A stretch of 64,000 nt of DNA, from positions 1 through 64,000 of the forward strand of contig MEDY01000006.1 of NCBI GenBank assembly GCA_001724265.1, in the 5' to 3' direction. The translations under genes and the position numbers were made by a program. Under the pieces are notes generated by a model. That model was not told the origin of the DNA, searched no databases, and saw only the letters and a program-made list of their open reading frames with translations. Positions 1-11,800 of this stretch are shown in pieces (position 1 is the stretch's first letter; the number at the start of each line of letters is the position of its first letter). The stretch comes from Rhizaria sp. SCN 62-66 (taxonomy: Eukaryota > Rhizaria, unplaced).

Positions 1-850
1 GTAGCGGGTGGGCATGATGTGCGCGGCGTTGATGTTCTTGACGAAGACCTTGATGGAGGACTTGCGCATGATGGTGGTCTTGCTCATGGTCTTGGAGACG
101 GCGCGGGGGGAGCGGATGAGGCCAGCAATGAGGGCGTGAGCGTAGGGACGCTTCTTGGTGGCAGCCTTGGCGGCAACCACGATAGCCTTCTTACCAGCGT
201 AGCGGCCGGCGAGGACGATAACAACCTTGCCCTGCTTGAGGCTAAACAGGTTGGGAAGAAGCGTAGCGTCGTAGAAGGGAAGAAAAGAGGAGGAAGTGTG
301 CGAGCAAAGGAAGAAGGACGGGAGAGAAGTGAGACGACAAGTGCTGGGATAGACGACGATAAGGTAAACGAAAAGTAGTGCGAATGGGCTTTGCACGAAG
401 CTCAAGCGCGTCCCCAAACGGATCAGCCTCGGGCAGGCCAGCATGGAGTAGTGCAGCGGCACCGGTACACGGTCGGAGAGGGTGAGAGCGAACATGACCA
501 GCCTAGCGGCAACCGAAAGAGCTGTGGAGTGTGGGTTGAGGAGACTCTCACTGCTGCGGGCAACGCATTCCTGAGCCGCGCGGGTGGTCGCGAGTGCACG
601 AGATGGAGTAAGGACGTCGTGGGAGAGACAAAAGTACATCCAGGAAAATGATATACCACGCGGCGATACGGTGCAGACGCGCGGGAGAGAGGGCCGGCAG
701 CGCGGTGGTTGAGGGACGGGGCTGGTGCTCTGGGGACGGTCCGCACTGCTTTCTCCAAACGTTTGGCAGGAGGGCTGGAAACCGAAGAATAAGGGTGTGG
801 ACAAGTGGGAAGATTCAAAAGCGAGGAATAGAGACGTACATCTTGACCAT
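1..850 (-). CDS. RPL27: 60S ribosomal protein eL27 (3' end outside window)
   Basis: Cytosolic large-subunit ribosomal protein. I join a tiny first exon at 840-850 (M-V-K plus two bases of the next codon) to an exon at 1-241 across a GTACGT...TTTAG intron of 598 bp (242-839). The join reads M-V-K-I-L-K-Q-G-K-V-V-I-V-L-A-G-R-Y-A-G-K-K, which matches the conserved eL27 N-terminus (KOW-type fold). The exon continues to M-P-T-R-Y at the window edge. That is 84 codons of a family that is about 136 residues long, so the C-terminal third lies outside. The start is supported because no Met precedes the conserved segment in the large exon. The gene is divergent from the kinase at 1373. Confidence 0.9.
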
Positions 851-1372
851 TGTCGAAGCTCTGTCGTATATGAACAGCAAAGACGACTTTTGTGCGCCCC
901 ACCGTGATCACTCTCGCCCGCCAGCCCGGTGGCCAAAGTGCGACCTGCCCCCAATTACCCCAAATTAGAAATTGTGCCCACGGTCTCACCAGTCTGCGAG
1001 CCTCCAACCAGCCCACAGTCACCCAGCTGGCTGACCGTTCAAGTCGATTCATCGATCCTGTGACTGGAAGAGAAATGATGCTAGCAGCTTTGCGTTGGAC
1101 AGTAGGTGTGGACTTCTGCGTCCGTGCTATTGAAAAAGTGATTTGAATTTGTGAATTGTCGTACTCGAACGTTAATTTAAAATTTGATTATGCGACTTGT
1201 GCGGCATCTATTGTCCGCCAACGGACCACTTGGCGAAGGCGCATCGCACACAGCAAATTATGACGCTCCACGCCCCCGGCTCAAATGTTAAGTTCTCTCC
1301 CCTTTGCTTTTCTTCTGTGCGCGTGCCATTTGCAGACACCTCCCGTGAGGTCTTGTTATACACCCCCACACG
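851..1372. promoter_or_regulatory. Divergent intergenic region eL27 / EF-hand kinase
   Basis: Gap of 522 bp between two outward-facing start codons, so it should hold both promoters. Base composition drops to AT-rich near 1135-1195. I see no canonical TATA box that I would defend and no further gene. Confidence 0.5.
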
Positions 1373-4300
1373 ATGTCGCGCTCTAAGGGCCTCTGGGTTT
1401 TCGAGCAAACCGTCGACTTCTTTTCCGAGTACGACCTCGGTCGCAAGCTCGGCGGCGGTGCTTATGGTACGTCCTGTCCTTTCTACATCGCTTTGCTCGC
1501 GTTTCACATCTCTGTGGTACATTCCACTTGCAATATAAACCAGTTTCACTGCTTAACTGCGCTTCGGCAATTTGTTTCGCCCACCTCCGACGCCGCACCA
1601 TCCCCTCCCTCTCCACTCTCACCAACTCTTTTCCCTTTGCCTCGGCTCTGCTCCTGTCTATCTCTCCACGTAATCCTTATCGGCACTCCTAGGTCGCGTC
1701 TACGAGGCGATCCACAAGTTGACGGGCGACGTGCGCGCCGTCAAGACGATTCAGAAGGCCCATTTCAAGGCCGAGCTCGACCTGTTCCGGCACGAAATCT
1801 CAATCATGCAGAAACTGGACCACCCGTCGCTGGTCAAGTTCTACGGCTTCTACGAGTCGCCTAAGCTGCTCTTCATGGTCATGGAGCTGTGCGAGGGCGG
1901 CGAACTGTTCGACTTTATGCGGCGCAAGTTCGCCCCGCGCGGCTGCCTGCACAAGTGCGCGCCGTGCTGCCTCACGCTCTGCGGGCGCATCCGTCCCGAG
2001 ATCTACTCGGAGCAGCAGGTCTCGGTCTGGCTCAAGAAGGTCTGCGAAGGGCTCGCCTACGTGCACAGCCGCCGCATCGTGCACGCCGACATTAAGCCGC
2101 AGAATATCATGCTGAAGCGTCCCTCGTGTGACGCCCGCGGCATCGCCACAGCCACTGCGGAAGACATCCGCATCATCGACTTCGGCCTGGCGTCCGTGGT
2201 CAAGAAGAAGCACCTCGTGCGCGGGCAGGATGGCACGCCTGAGTTCATGGCGCCCGAGGTTGTCAAGGGCAAGTACACCTTCCACTCAGACATGTGGTCC
2301 TTCGGCGTGCTCATCTTCACCATGCTGTGCGGCTTCTCCCCGTTCTGGACGACCTCAGTGTACGACACGTACCACCTCATCGTCGACCACGGCTTCCTGC
2401 CCGATGCGCCCACGCCCGGCTTTGGCAACTCGTTCCCGTCCTACGTCACGCTATCGCCGCTCGCCAAGGACCTCATCATCCGCCTCCTCCGACCCGACCC
2501 CGTGGAGCGGCTGTCGGCCACAGAGGCGCTGCAGCACCCCTGGTTCACGCGGGCCTCTTCGCGCCCGCTCACGGCGCCCACGCTGCGCGGCATCGAGGGC
2601 TACGCCGAGCGCTCGCGCCTTTACGGACTCGTCATGGGCATGCTGCTCGAGACGGTGACCGACGAAGACCTGGAGGAGTGGAAGCAGCAGATGCCACACA
2701 TCGCCGTCACCGACGACAAGGTCACTTACCAGCGCCTTAACACGCTGCTGCACCCCGCCGACGGCCGCAACCCGCTGGCATCTGAGCTCCTGTCCCCAGT
2801 CTCGGCCGCGCCGCCCTCCGCCGGGCCCCAGCGGCTCTCGCAGACGCCCGCGACCGCGTCGCGCTCGCTCTTTCCGCGCGGCAACGGCGCCAATAACAAC
2901 AACAACAATAATAACTCGTCGTACCGCGACCTGGCCTCCGCGTCCGCGTCCGCGGTCCCTGGCGAAGATCCGCTCGCGCGTCCCGTTATGGCCCGCCAGC
3001 TGACCGGGCTCGGCCTGAGCGCCAGCGCCAGCTCCGCGCGCGGCGGCGCCAGCAGCAGCGGCGGCGCGGGCGGGCTGCCGCTGTCGGCGTCGACGGACCG
3101 CGCCGCGCTGTCGCTGCGTGACATGCTCGTGGCCACGCTCGAGCAGAAGCTGCTCGCCAAGGAGGAGCGCGTGTGGTCCGCGTTTGACCGCATGGACCGA
3201 GACCGCAACGGCGTGCTGTCGGCCGAGGAGCTCGCCGCGGGGCTCAAGGTGCCGCTCCGCGTGGCGCAGCAGATTGTGGCCGACGCGGACCAGAACGGCG
3301 ACGGATTCATCGACCTGGACGAGTTCGTCGACCAGTTCCTCCCGGAGGACGGCGCCGTCGCCGGCGGCAGGCGCCGAGGCGCCAAGCCGCCGCCACCCCG
3401 CATGCGTGAACCGTTCCCGAAGCCGCGCCCGCCGCCGGTGGCTTTGGTGGCGGCCGCGGCGGGCGGCGCAGCGGGCGACAAGCCGATCCCGCGCGCGCAC
3501 CCTGCGGCCGAGGTCGGCCGCGCCTCGCACCTGGTGCCGCCTCGTGCCGAGGACTCGCCCGCCTCGTCAGTATCGAGCTACAACGCGGGCGGCGTGCGGA
3601 CGCCCTCGCCGACCGACGCCGTGGCGCACCCCAACATGCACGCCACCGCGGCCGCCGGCGTCGTGACCGTGGGCACCATGGCGAGCATTGGGGAGGGCGA
3701 CATCGACCTCTCCGGACTCGGGCCCGCGACGGACTCAGCTGCCAGCGCTGGCGCCGGCACCGGCACCGGCACCGACAGCGCGGGCGCAGGCACGGTGACC
3801 GTGGCCGTGGTGGGCGTGGACGGCGTGCCGACGCACGGGGCCACGCCCACGGTTACGCTGCCGCCGCACGGCGCGCAGGGGCTGTTGCACCCCGCGGGGA
3901 CGCACGGGCACGCGTACGCACACTCGCCCAGCAGTGCGCTGCAACACCCCACGTCGGTGCTCATCTCAGCCTCCTCGCCCTCGTCCTCGTCCTCCTCCTC
4001 GGCCTCTGCGGAGGCCGCACTGGGCGACTCGAGTAGCAGCAGCAGCGCCGGCACTGTGCCGAACACGCTCAACGCCAACACAGGCGCTGGCGCTGGCGCT
4101 GGGACTGCGGGTGCACAGCCCATCACGCCCGCGAGCATCCAGATCCTCGTCGGCTCGCCCCCCATGGGCGCCTCCCGAACCGCTGCCGGCAACAACAGCA
4201 ACAGCACCGCAGCGACCTCCGCCACCGGCGACTCGCCGTCGATGCGGCCGTGGTCCTTCTTCCCCGCGGTCGCCAACGTCGCCGGCGCACCCCGCGGCCC

Positions 4301-5176
4301 CAGCGCCGACTCGAGCCCGCCGCTGTTCCCCACCGGCGCCGGCTCCGTGCCCTCGACCGCGCCGGGCGCCGCGGCGGCAAACAACAGCAACATCAATACC
4401 GGTCTGCCGTCGCTCGCGTCGCTGTCGCTGTCGACTTCCGCGGCCCCCGCCGCCGCCTCGGCGCCCGTGTCGACCGCGGCGGCACACCCCGCCAACTACG
4501 GCTCCACGGAGATGATCCGCGGCGAGACCTTTACCTCGGGCGCCGTCGCCACGGCGTTCGACCTCCTGCCCTCGCTCATGTCGCCCATTGACGCTGAGCG
4601 CCAGCGCGCCGCCGTGTACGACAGCGGCTCGCTGCGCGGCGTCGTCGGCTCGCTCTCGCAGAAGTTCGCGGCGCAGGCGCGCGCCAGCGGGGCGGGCCCC
4701 GCGCTCGCGCTGCCCAACAGCAATGCCGGCGCCATGGGCGCGGGCGCAGGCGCAGGCGCGGCGCGTGGTTCGGGCTCCATCCTCGGCTCTGGTAGCGCGG
4801 CTGCGAGCGCAGGCCGTCCGCCTCGGCCGCCGGCCCGGGGCTCGGCATTCGCACCAGGCACCGGCGCCGGCGCGAAGCCCGCGGGCGCGTACACGCGCGT
4901 GCCGGACCAGGGTAGCAGCCGCGACGCGACGCCCGAGATCGTGGCCGCGGCCGCACCCGCCAACCCCGGTGCGGCCGCCGCTAGCGCTGGCGCGGGCGGC
5001 GACGCGGTGCACGAGTTCAGCCACAGCCACGGCCTGACCGAAGACGACGAGGACGAGGAGGACGGGCACGCCGACGACGCCGAGGTCCTCGCCGCGCAAC
5101 GCGGGGCTCTGCGGTCCGCGCCGGGCTGGCGGCCCTCTGCCACCGCCGCAGCGGGCAAGCAGACGAGCAGCTACAC

Positions 5177-5207
<31 letters not shown>

Positions 5208-5558
5208 GGTTCTAACTCGATTGTCGGCGCCGCCCCCAGCGCTGGGGCGCGCCGCGACTCGCTCCAGGCGCAGAAGGAGGCCTTTGCGGCGCGCACCCGC
5301 GACGAAGAGGACGCGCAGCGTGTGCGGCTTAACTTCGCGCGCGAGGCCGCTGAGATGCTTAAGGCGTCGGCAGTGCACCAGAACTCGCCCCACGTGCCCG
5401 CGCGCGGCTTGACTTCTGGGACTGGGAATGGGGCCGCGCTCGCGGTCACTGACGGCGGCGGCAATGGCGCGCGGGTGGGTCAGGGTCTCGGCTCGGGGCG
5501 CGGCGCCATGGGCACCACCGCAGGCACGGTGGACCTGATTCCTGATGACGACAACTAA
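1373..5558 (+). CDS. Ser/Thr protein kinase with EF-hand pair (CDPK-like)
   Basis: Exons 1373-1466 and 1693-5558, joined across a GTACGT...TAG intron of 226 bp, give 1319 residues. The kinase domain starts near residue 20: glycine loop L-G-G-G-A-Y-G around residues 26-32, catalytic Lys49 (A-V-K), catalytic loop H-A-D at 162-164 in place of H-R-D, then K-P-Q-N, DFG with Asp194, and A-P-E. Two canonical EF-hand loops start at Asp533 and Asp564. A helix-like segment after the kinase domain may be the autoinhibitory junction or a degenerate EF-hand. Kinase plus EF-hands suggests a Ca2+-regulated CDPK-type enzyme, but a roughly 200-residue disordered linker separates the parts and a roughly 740-residue Ala/Gly/Ser-rich tail follows. 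The HAD triad marks a non-RD kinase, which usually needs no activation-loop phosphorylation. The substrate is unknown. Stop TAA. Confidence 0.85.
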
Positions 5559-6409
5559 ACGAAAACGATGATTGTACCGACCGACACGTGACTGTATCGA
5601 GCAAACTGATTTCTACAGACGTCCCTTTTTTAGCAACTGTCACACTGCTAGAACGGCGGTTTGGCCACCTTGAATCAAGATTTTTGCCAGATTCTATTTG
5701 TTTCTGTTTCTGCTCTGTGTTGATGATATCTATTGTTTTGTTTTCAAGTCTTTCTACGTTAATGGCGACAATTCACACGCAACAACGAATATGGTCGACT
5801 GACTTATCTCGGCTTTTCGGTTGCGTCTTGCATTAGCACGAAGTTTACCTAGTTCTTATTTTAATCCACGTGTGATGTATGTTTACATCAAAGATCAGTG
5901 TATGCATTGCTAAACCAAATACACTGCCATGATTTGCTTATCCTTCGAGCATCACGGCGAGATGCGTGGTAACATCCTCTGCGTTCATTCAAGATATATC
6001 GCTCAAATAAAAGGTGAACAATATGATGTCACGAAATAATGTCTGTCAAGCCGTAACTAACATCATTTCGCGTTCACAACTTGCATGTTTGCGACTGCAG
6101 AGAAATAAATGCTGCTATGCGTGCAAAGTGAATGGGGCAACTCGACAGCGACCACAAACCAAAAAATCAGCTAGCCGCGGCGGACTTTGCTCGGCCGAGA
6201 AAATGCTGATATAACTCAACCGATCGGCCGTAAACCGTGTTGCCGCATATATTGCAGGTAATTATAAGACGTATACTAACTGAATATAACTCCGCATTTG
6301 CTGCCGATCTTGTCTCTTTTCTTCCCGGACAGGTCGCATTTTTCCTGCCTCCCTGTTGTGTCGTCGCTGCCCGCCTGGATCGCTTTTCGCTTCTTGCCGC
6401 CGCACCCTC
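5559..6409. other. Intergenic: kinase 3' UTR and Sua5 promoter
   Basis: AT-rich spacer between two + strand genes. It has a short perfect hairpin at about 5874-5890 (GATGTA loop TACATC). A pyrimidine-rich stretch ending in ACAG near 6331 could be the 3' end of a 5' UTR intron of the next gene. No coding potential seen. Confidence 0.5.
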
Positions 6410-8107
6410 ATGTCTTCCGTCACCGTCGGCTCCGTGACGATCGGCCCTGCGTCTTACGACACGCAGGTCTGGCGCCCCACTCTCTCCGCGCCCCTCGTAT
6501 GCCCCACGCCGCCTCCCAGTGCCGCTGCATGTGGCTCCACCGCCACGACCACTGATTCTTCGTCGTCTTCAGCTGCAGTCGCTACCTCTGCTGCGTACCC
6601 GGCCCCCTGCCCCGCGCCCGCGTCCCTCGCCGACGCCTTTGCGTCCCTGCCCATCCCGGACGTCTCCTCGCTGCGCGCGCAGCTCTCGGCCCCCGCGCAG
6701 CTCCTGCGCGACGGTGAGACGATCGCTTTCCCTACCGAGACCGTCTACGGGCTCGGCGCCAACACCTACGCCGACGCCGCCATCTCCAAGATTTACGCCG
6801 CCAAGGGCCGCCCCAGCGACAACCCGTTGATTGTGCACGTGGCCACGCCGGCGCAGCTTGCCGCGCTCACCCCCGAGTCCGCGCTGTCGCCCATTGCGCT
6901 CCGGCTCATTAAGGCCTTCTGGCCCGGCCCGCTCACGCTCGTGCTCCGCGACGCCGGTCGCGCGTGCCCCCGTGTTACCGCCGGGCTGGACACGGTTGCC
7001 GTGCGCATGCCCGCGCACCCCCTCGCGCTCGCGCTCATCCTGGAGGCCGACCTGCCACTCGCGGCGCCCTCGGCTAACGCGTCGGGCAGGCCCTCGCCGA
7101 CGACGGCGGCGCATGTGCTCGAGGACCTCCGCGGCCGCATCGCCGGCGTCGTCGATGGCGCCGCGGTCCCCAGCTCCGCAGCCACTGCAAAGCCGGCTGC
7201 TGCTGTAAGCACGAGTGCGAGTGGTGGGCCCCACGAAGATGCGAATGGTGACGATGACGACGCGGTGGAGTGCGCCTACGGCGTCGAGTCGACCGTGCTC
7301 GACATCTCCCACTTGCCCGCGACCCAGGACGTCGACCTGCGGGACTTCGCCTCCCCAGCCCACGGCGCCTCGCAGCCGCCTCTGGCGTTCATCCTGCGGC
7401 CCGGAGGCGCGACCCTGCGTCAGATCGAGGCCGTGATCGGCCCCGGCCGCGTCACCTACGACCCCGCGCTGCTGCTCGACGCCGCCGCCATCGACTCCGC
7501 CTCGCGCGGCGCAAATGGCGACGGCAGTGCGTGTGACGCCACGGGCAGCGAGCTTGCGGTGGCGCCCCGGGCCGAGGGCGCGGCGCCGTCGCTGGGTGGT
7601 GTCGCAGAGGGGCTCGCCCCGCGTTCCCCGGGCATGAAGTACACGCACTACGCCCCGCGCGCGCCGTTGTACCTCGTCGTCCCCTCATCATCCTCATCGT
7701 CCTCAGCAAGCGCGTGCCTTAACGCGAGCTCTAACGGTAGCTCTGTGACCGTGAGTGCCGTAGAGGGCTTGGTGGCGCACGCACGCGCCGCCGCGGCCCG
7801 CGGGCTGACGGTGGGCGTGCTGACGACCCGCGAGGCCCTTTCCGCGCAGGCGCCCGTGGGCGCGCTGGCCGCCGAGCTGGGCGCAGACAAGCTCGTCGCG
7901 CTGTCCTGTGGGTCGCGCGCCGACCTCATGTCCGTCGCCGCGAAGCTGTATGATGCGCTGCGCACGTTCGACCAGCGCGGCGTTGACGTGATCTTCTCGG
8001 AGACGTTTTCGCACGACGAGCTAGGGGCGGCGGTGATGAACAGGCTGATCAAGAGCAGCGGCGGCAAAGTGCTGTCCGCGGTTGCGGCCGTCAATCTTGC
8101 CAAGTGA
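6410..8107 (+). CDS. SUA5: Threonylcarbamoyl-AMP synthase, Sua5/YrdC family
   Basis: Makes L-threonylcarbamoyl-adenylate from Thr, bicarbonate and ATP, the first step of the t6A37 tRNA modification. Single exon, 565 residues from the first in-frame ATG at 6410. The YrdC core begins near residue 104 with T-E-T-V-Y-G-L-G, followed by K-G-R-P-S-D-N-P-L, W-P-G-P-L-T and S-A-N-A-S-G-R-P-S-P. The Sua5 C-terminal domain starts near residue 406 with S-P-G-M-K-Y-T-H-Y-A-P. The protein is longer than yeast Sua5 (about 426) because of a Ser/Ala/Pro-rich N-terminus of about 90 residues and two low-complexity inserts. The N-terminus is not a clear mitochondrial presequence, so cytosolic action is likely but uncertain. 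Stop TGA. Confidence 0.93.
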   Translation: MSSVTVGSVTIGPASYDTQVWRPTLSAPLVCPTPPPSAAACGSTATTTDSSSSSAAVATSAAYPAPCPAPASLADAFASLPIPDVSSLRAQLSAPAQLLRDGETIAFPTETVYGLGANTYADAAISKIYAAKGRPSDNPLIVHVATPAQLAALTPESALSPIALRLIKAFWPGPLTLVLRDAGRACPRVTAGLDTVAVRMPAHPLALALILEADLPLAAPSANASGRPSPTTAAHVLEDLRGRIAGVVDGAAVPSSAATAKPAAAVSTSASGGPHEDANGDDDDAVECAYGVESTVLDISHLPATQDVDLRDFASPAHGASQPPLAFILRPGGATLRQIEAVIGPGRVTYDPALLLDAAAIDSASRGANGDGSACDATGSELAVAPRAEGAAPSLGGVAEGLAPRSPGMKYTHYAPRAPLYLVVPSSSSSSSASACLNASSNGSSVTVSAVEGLVAHARAAAARGLTVGVLTTREALSAQAPVGALAAELGADKLVALSCGSRADLMSVAAKLYDALRTFDQRGVDVIFSETFSHDELGAAVMNRLIKSSGGKVLSAVAAVNLAK

Positions 8108-8816
8108 ATGGCGAGTGACTGTAGCTTAAAATGCGTATGATGCGAATTATGTTACTCTTTCATTAGCTGTGGATATGAAGGCCATGTGATCTACAAGTAT
8201 GCTGTGTATTGATGTTTAATACATACGTTAAGGATTAGTTTGAAAGTGTATTGACTTTTGATGGCTTTGAGTGACTACTAGGTATCCAAAGGGTTGTTGA
8301 GAACAAAAAAAGCAAATTTGAACAGACAAAACAAAGAAAAAGAGGAAAGAATGAGACCAAGACAGGCAGAATTATGATGCCTTGCGTCTCGCTCTCGCTC
8401 TCTGGTGCAATAAATGTACTTTGAGTTGTGTCGTGAAGCGAGTGACTCTGACTCTTGGCACTGGCCCCTCAACACAAACTCAAACTGTGACGATTATGAG
8501 CGCCGGACACGGCAGCGCCGGACACGGAGATGTGAGAGAGCGAGTTTGGAGTGGAAAGAAAGTCGAGTTGATAAAGCACAAGAAGGGAAAATGGTGACAT
8601 ACTCGACTTATTTAGAAATACGATAAAAGAAAAGCAAAACAAAATACAAACCAGGAAAGCACCAGGAAAACAAAAACAAAACAGCGTTATGTGTCGAAAC
8701 AACGCGACATTTACACAGCAGAATTTAGCATGACGGCACAACGATACGAGTCACACGATTAGTCACGTAGTGTACTCGTAATCTATCGCAGAGCCTCCAC
8801 CGCAGCATTCAGCCAC
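8108..8816. other. Convergent intergenic region, Sua5 / coiled-coil gene
   Basis: The 3' UTRs of two converging genes. AT-rich at 8110-8350, purine-rich at 8300-8370. Contains the short tandem duplication listed at 8500-8527. No gene supported. Confidence 0.5.
8500..8527. repeat. Short tandem duplication, 15-bp period
   Basis: The 13-mer GCGCCGGACACGG occurs at 8500-8512 and again at 8515-8527 in otherwise non-coding DNA. It is GC-rich unlike its AT-rich surroundings. No function is inferred. Confidence 0.6.
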
Positions 8817-11800
8817 TCACCAGGCCGGCTTCAAATGTCCGACGGCAGGCCTCTCGCCCCCCGCGGCCCTCTTGCTGCCGCCGTGGCCGCCGCTGCTGCT
8901 CGACGCCTTGGTCGTCGTCATGCCACCCTTGCCGCCCTCGCTGCTGTTGCTGTGGCCGTACATGGAGCGCGACAGGGTGCTCTGCACCACGGGCGGCGGA
9001 GGCAAGTGCACCTTGCCAGACTTGTTGTTGGCCGGCACCTCACGGTACGCAGACTGCAGCGCGGCGTTGCGCGCCGGTGAGCTCCCGTTGCCGTTGTTCG
9101 TGGCGTGGCGGCGCACAGGCGCAGCGGCGCCAGAGCCGGAGCCGGAGCCGGAGTTAGCGCTTGACAATGAGGAGGACGCAGAGGCGGAGTTAGCGCCAGT
9201 GTTGGGGAACGGGCCCACATTAAGCCCGTACGCACTCGCATCGTTGGCGTTGCCGCCGTTGTTGCCGCTAGGGTAGTTGTACTGGCTGGAGCTAAACGCG
9301 GGGTGCTGCTGCTGTTGCTGCTGCTGCTGCTGGCTGTTGTTGCTGTAGTCGTCGCTGTTGGTGTACTCGTTGGTGTTGTTGCCCTCAGTGAAGCCGTCGT
9401 TATCGTACTCGTTGCTGCTGGCACGAGAGCCGTTATTGTTGTTGCTATTGTTAGCCACCGGTGAGGTATAGAGATACTCGACCTCGCCGTCGCCGCTGCT
9501 CGTGTTGTTCTTGTGACCCTGCTGCTGCTGATCGCTCTACAGCTGCTGCGGTTGCTGGTGCTGGTAGGTTGGCCCACGCCCGCTGTTGCCGCCGTTGCCG
9601 CTGGCGCCCTGGTTGTTGCCGTTGTTGGGGTAGCGCAGCGAATACGCCTGCGCGGCCAACGGCGCGCCGCCGCCGGCGCTGCTGCTGGCGGTTGTCGTGG
9701 TGGTGCGCAGCGGGGCCGAGAACAGAGCCTGGCCTGGCGCGGGCGCCGAGAGCGCGCCGCCGCTGCCTCTGCTGCCGCCGCGGCTGGCCCCGCCGCGGCC
9801 GCTCGCGCCCGGCACGGCGGGCAGCGCGTAGGAGTCGCTGCTCGTGGCATTCCCGTTGCCGCTGTTGTTCGTGATCGCAGGGTACTGCTGCTGCTGACCG
9901 TTACCGCCGCGCAACTGCTGCTGCTGGTGTTGCGCGGGGCGGGAGCCGGGGCGCTGGCCCGGGCGCGTCTGGCCGCCCGCGCGGGCGCCGCCGGCCGCAG
10001 TGCCAACGCGCTTCTGTTGCGACTGCGACTGCTGGGACGGCTGCTGGCCGGCGCCGGAGTGCGTGTACCCGTTGGCCGCGAGGCTCTCAGGCGGCGCCAT
10101 GACGAGCGCCTGCATGCCGGGCGGCAACTGCGTGGCCAGGCGGGCCGTCTCGCCGCGCTGCCGGTGCGCGAGACAGTTCTGCAGGTTGCTGAAGCGCTGG
10201 ATGAAGCGATCCAGGTCCTTCTGCCGGCGCCGCAGCAGGCGCGCGCGTGCGGCCTCGACTCGCTGCAGCATCGCAGCCACTTCGGCGCGCTGCTGCGCGA
10301 CGACCTTCTGCTTCAGCAGCGCGAGCCGGACTTCGTTGTCCTCGCGGATCGAGCTGCGCTCGCGCGACTCAACAGCGTCGGCCTTGAGCTTGGCGCGGTG
10401 CGCCTCGAGGAAGTCCTTGGCCTTGGCCAGCGAGGCCTCGATCTTGCGCATCTGGAGCAGGTCGCGGGAGAAGCGGGGCCGAGACTCGAGCTTCATGTCC
10501 AGGTCGTCGAGCTCCTTCTGCATGTCGTCCTCGTGTTTCTGCTGCAGCTCGTACGCGGCCACCTCAATGCGGCCCTCGAAGTCGCGGATGCGCTCCGTCC
10601 ACACGGCGTCGAACGCGGCCATCTCGCTCGCGTGCGCGCCCTGGAGCTCGATCTGCTCCGTCACGTGGCGCTGTCGCAGCATCTCCAGCTGGCGCTGCGC
10701 CTCGTGCGTCTTGAGCTCCTGCAGCCGCTTCTTGGCGATCTCGGCCTCCAGGTACAGACTCTTCTTCTCGCAGTCCTTGAGGTATGCCTCGAGCACCGAG
10801 ATGAACTCTTTCACGGCCGCCGCGTCCGGGTCGCTCACGGTCGTCCCCACGCCGCCAGTGCTGTTCGCGCCAGAGCCGGAGCCTCCCGAGCCGGAGGACT
10901 GGGTCTGACCAGGCTGGTATGCGTTCTCGGAGCGGCCCAGGTAAGGGCGGACGCCGGTGAAGGCGCCGGTGCCGGGGCCCTGGAGGAACTGCCGTGGTGC
11001 GACAGCCGACGTGGTGTCGTCTGCGAGGTACATGTGGAGGTTCTGTGAGTATTCCTCCGAGCCCGCCACGCCCCAGGGCTGCAGCGCGCCGTTGTTCTGC
11101 GACTTGTTGTGCTCGTCGTCGTCGTCGTCGTTGTAGTCGCCGTCGGTGGTGCCGTAGTGGCTGTATTCGTCCACCGCGGTGGTGTTATCAGCTCCGTTGT
11201 TGCCGTGAGCGGCCGCAGCGGGGTCGACGACCGCGGTCGAGGAAGAGCTCGCGCCTGCATTCGAGTCAGACTGCTGCTGTTGCTGTTGCTGTGGCTCATG
11301 GGGCGCGTCGCGGGCGCTGGCGCGAGCGCTGTGGTGCCCGCTGTTGTCGCGTCCGCTCGCGCCGTGGTGCTGGTTGCCGTCGTGGACAGAGCGTGCCGAC
11401 TGGGCGGGCGACGCGTGCTGCGACCGCGGGGCGGCGGGCGCCTCGTCGCGCTGGCTAGCGCGGGCGCTGGTGTTGCCGCTACTACCCTGCACATGAGCAT
11501 GTGCAGCGGCCGACACAGCAGGGGCGGCGGCGCTGTTGTTGTCGCTGGCGCTGGCGCGCGCTCTAGGCTGTGCGCTGTGGGGGTCGCCGCTGTGGCTGTT
11601 GTTCATCGTCGCGTTGTCGTCCATGGCGGCAGCGGCAGCGAGCTCTGCCTGAATGCTGCGGGTCAGGTGGTTGTTATCGTCGTTCTGGTCGTCAACGCGG
11701 CGCGCGCCGGTGGGCAGGGAAGGAGCAGTGTACTCCGGCCCCGCGTTACCCGCGCCAGCAGCACTGTGGGCGTTGGCGTTGCCCGCCGCAGCAGGCGCAG

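Noticed and set aside
8817-9536. Treating the 3' segments after each TAG as separate downstream genes.
   Set aside because: All three are in the same frame as the upstream gene, abut it without UTR-like DNA, and have no ATG close to the junction with promoter space, unlike every other gene boundary here.
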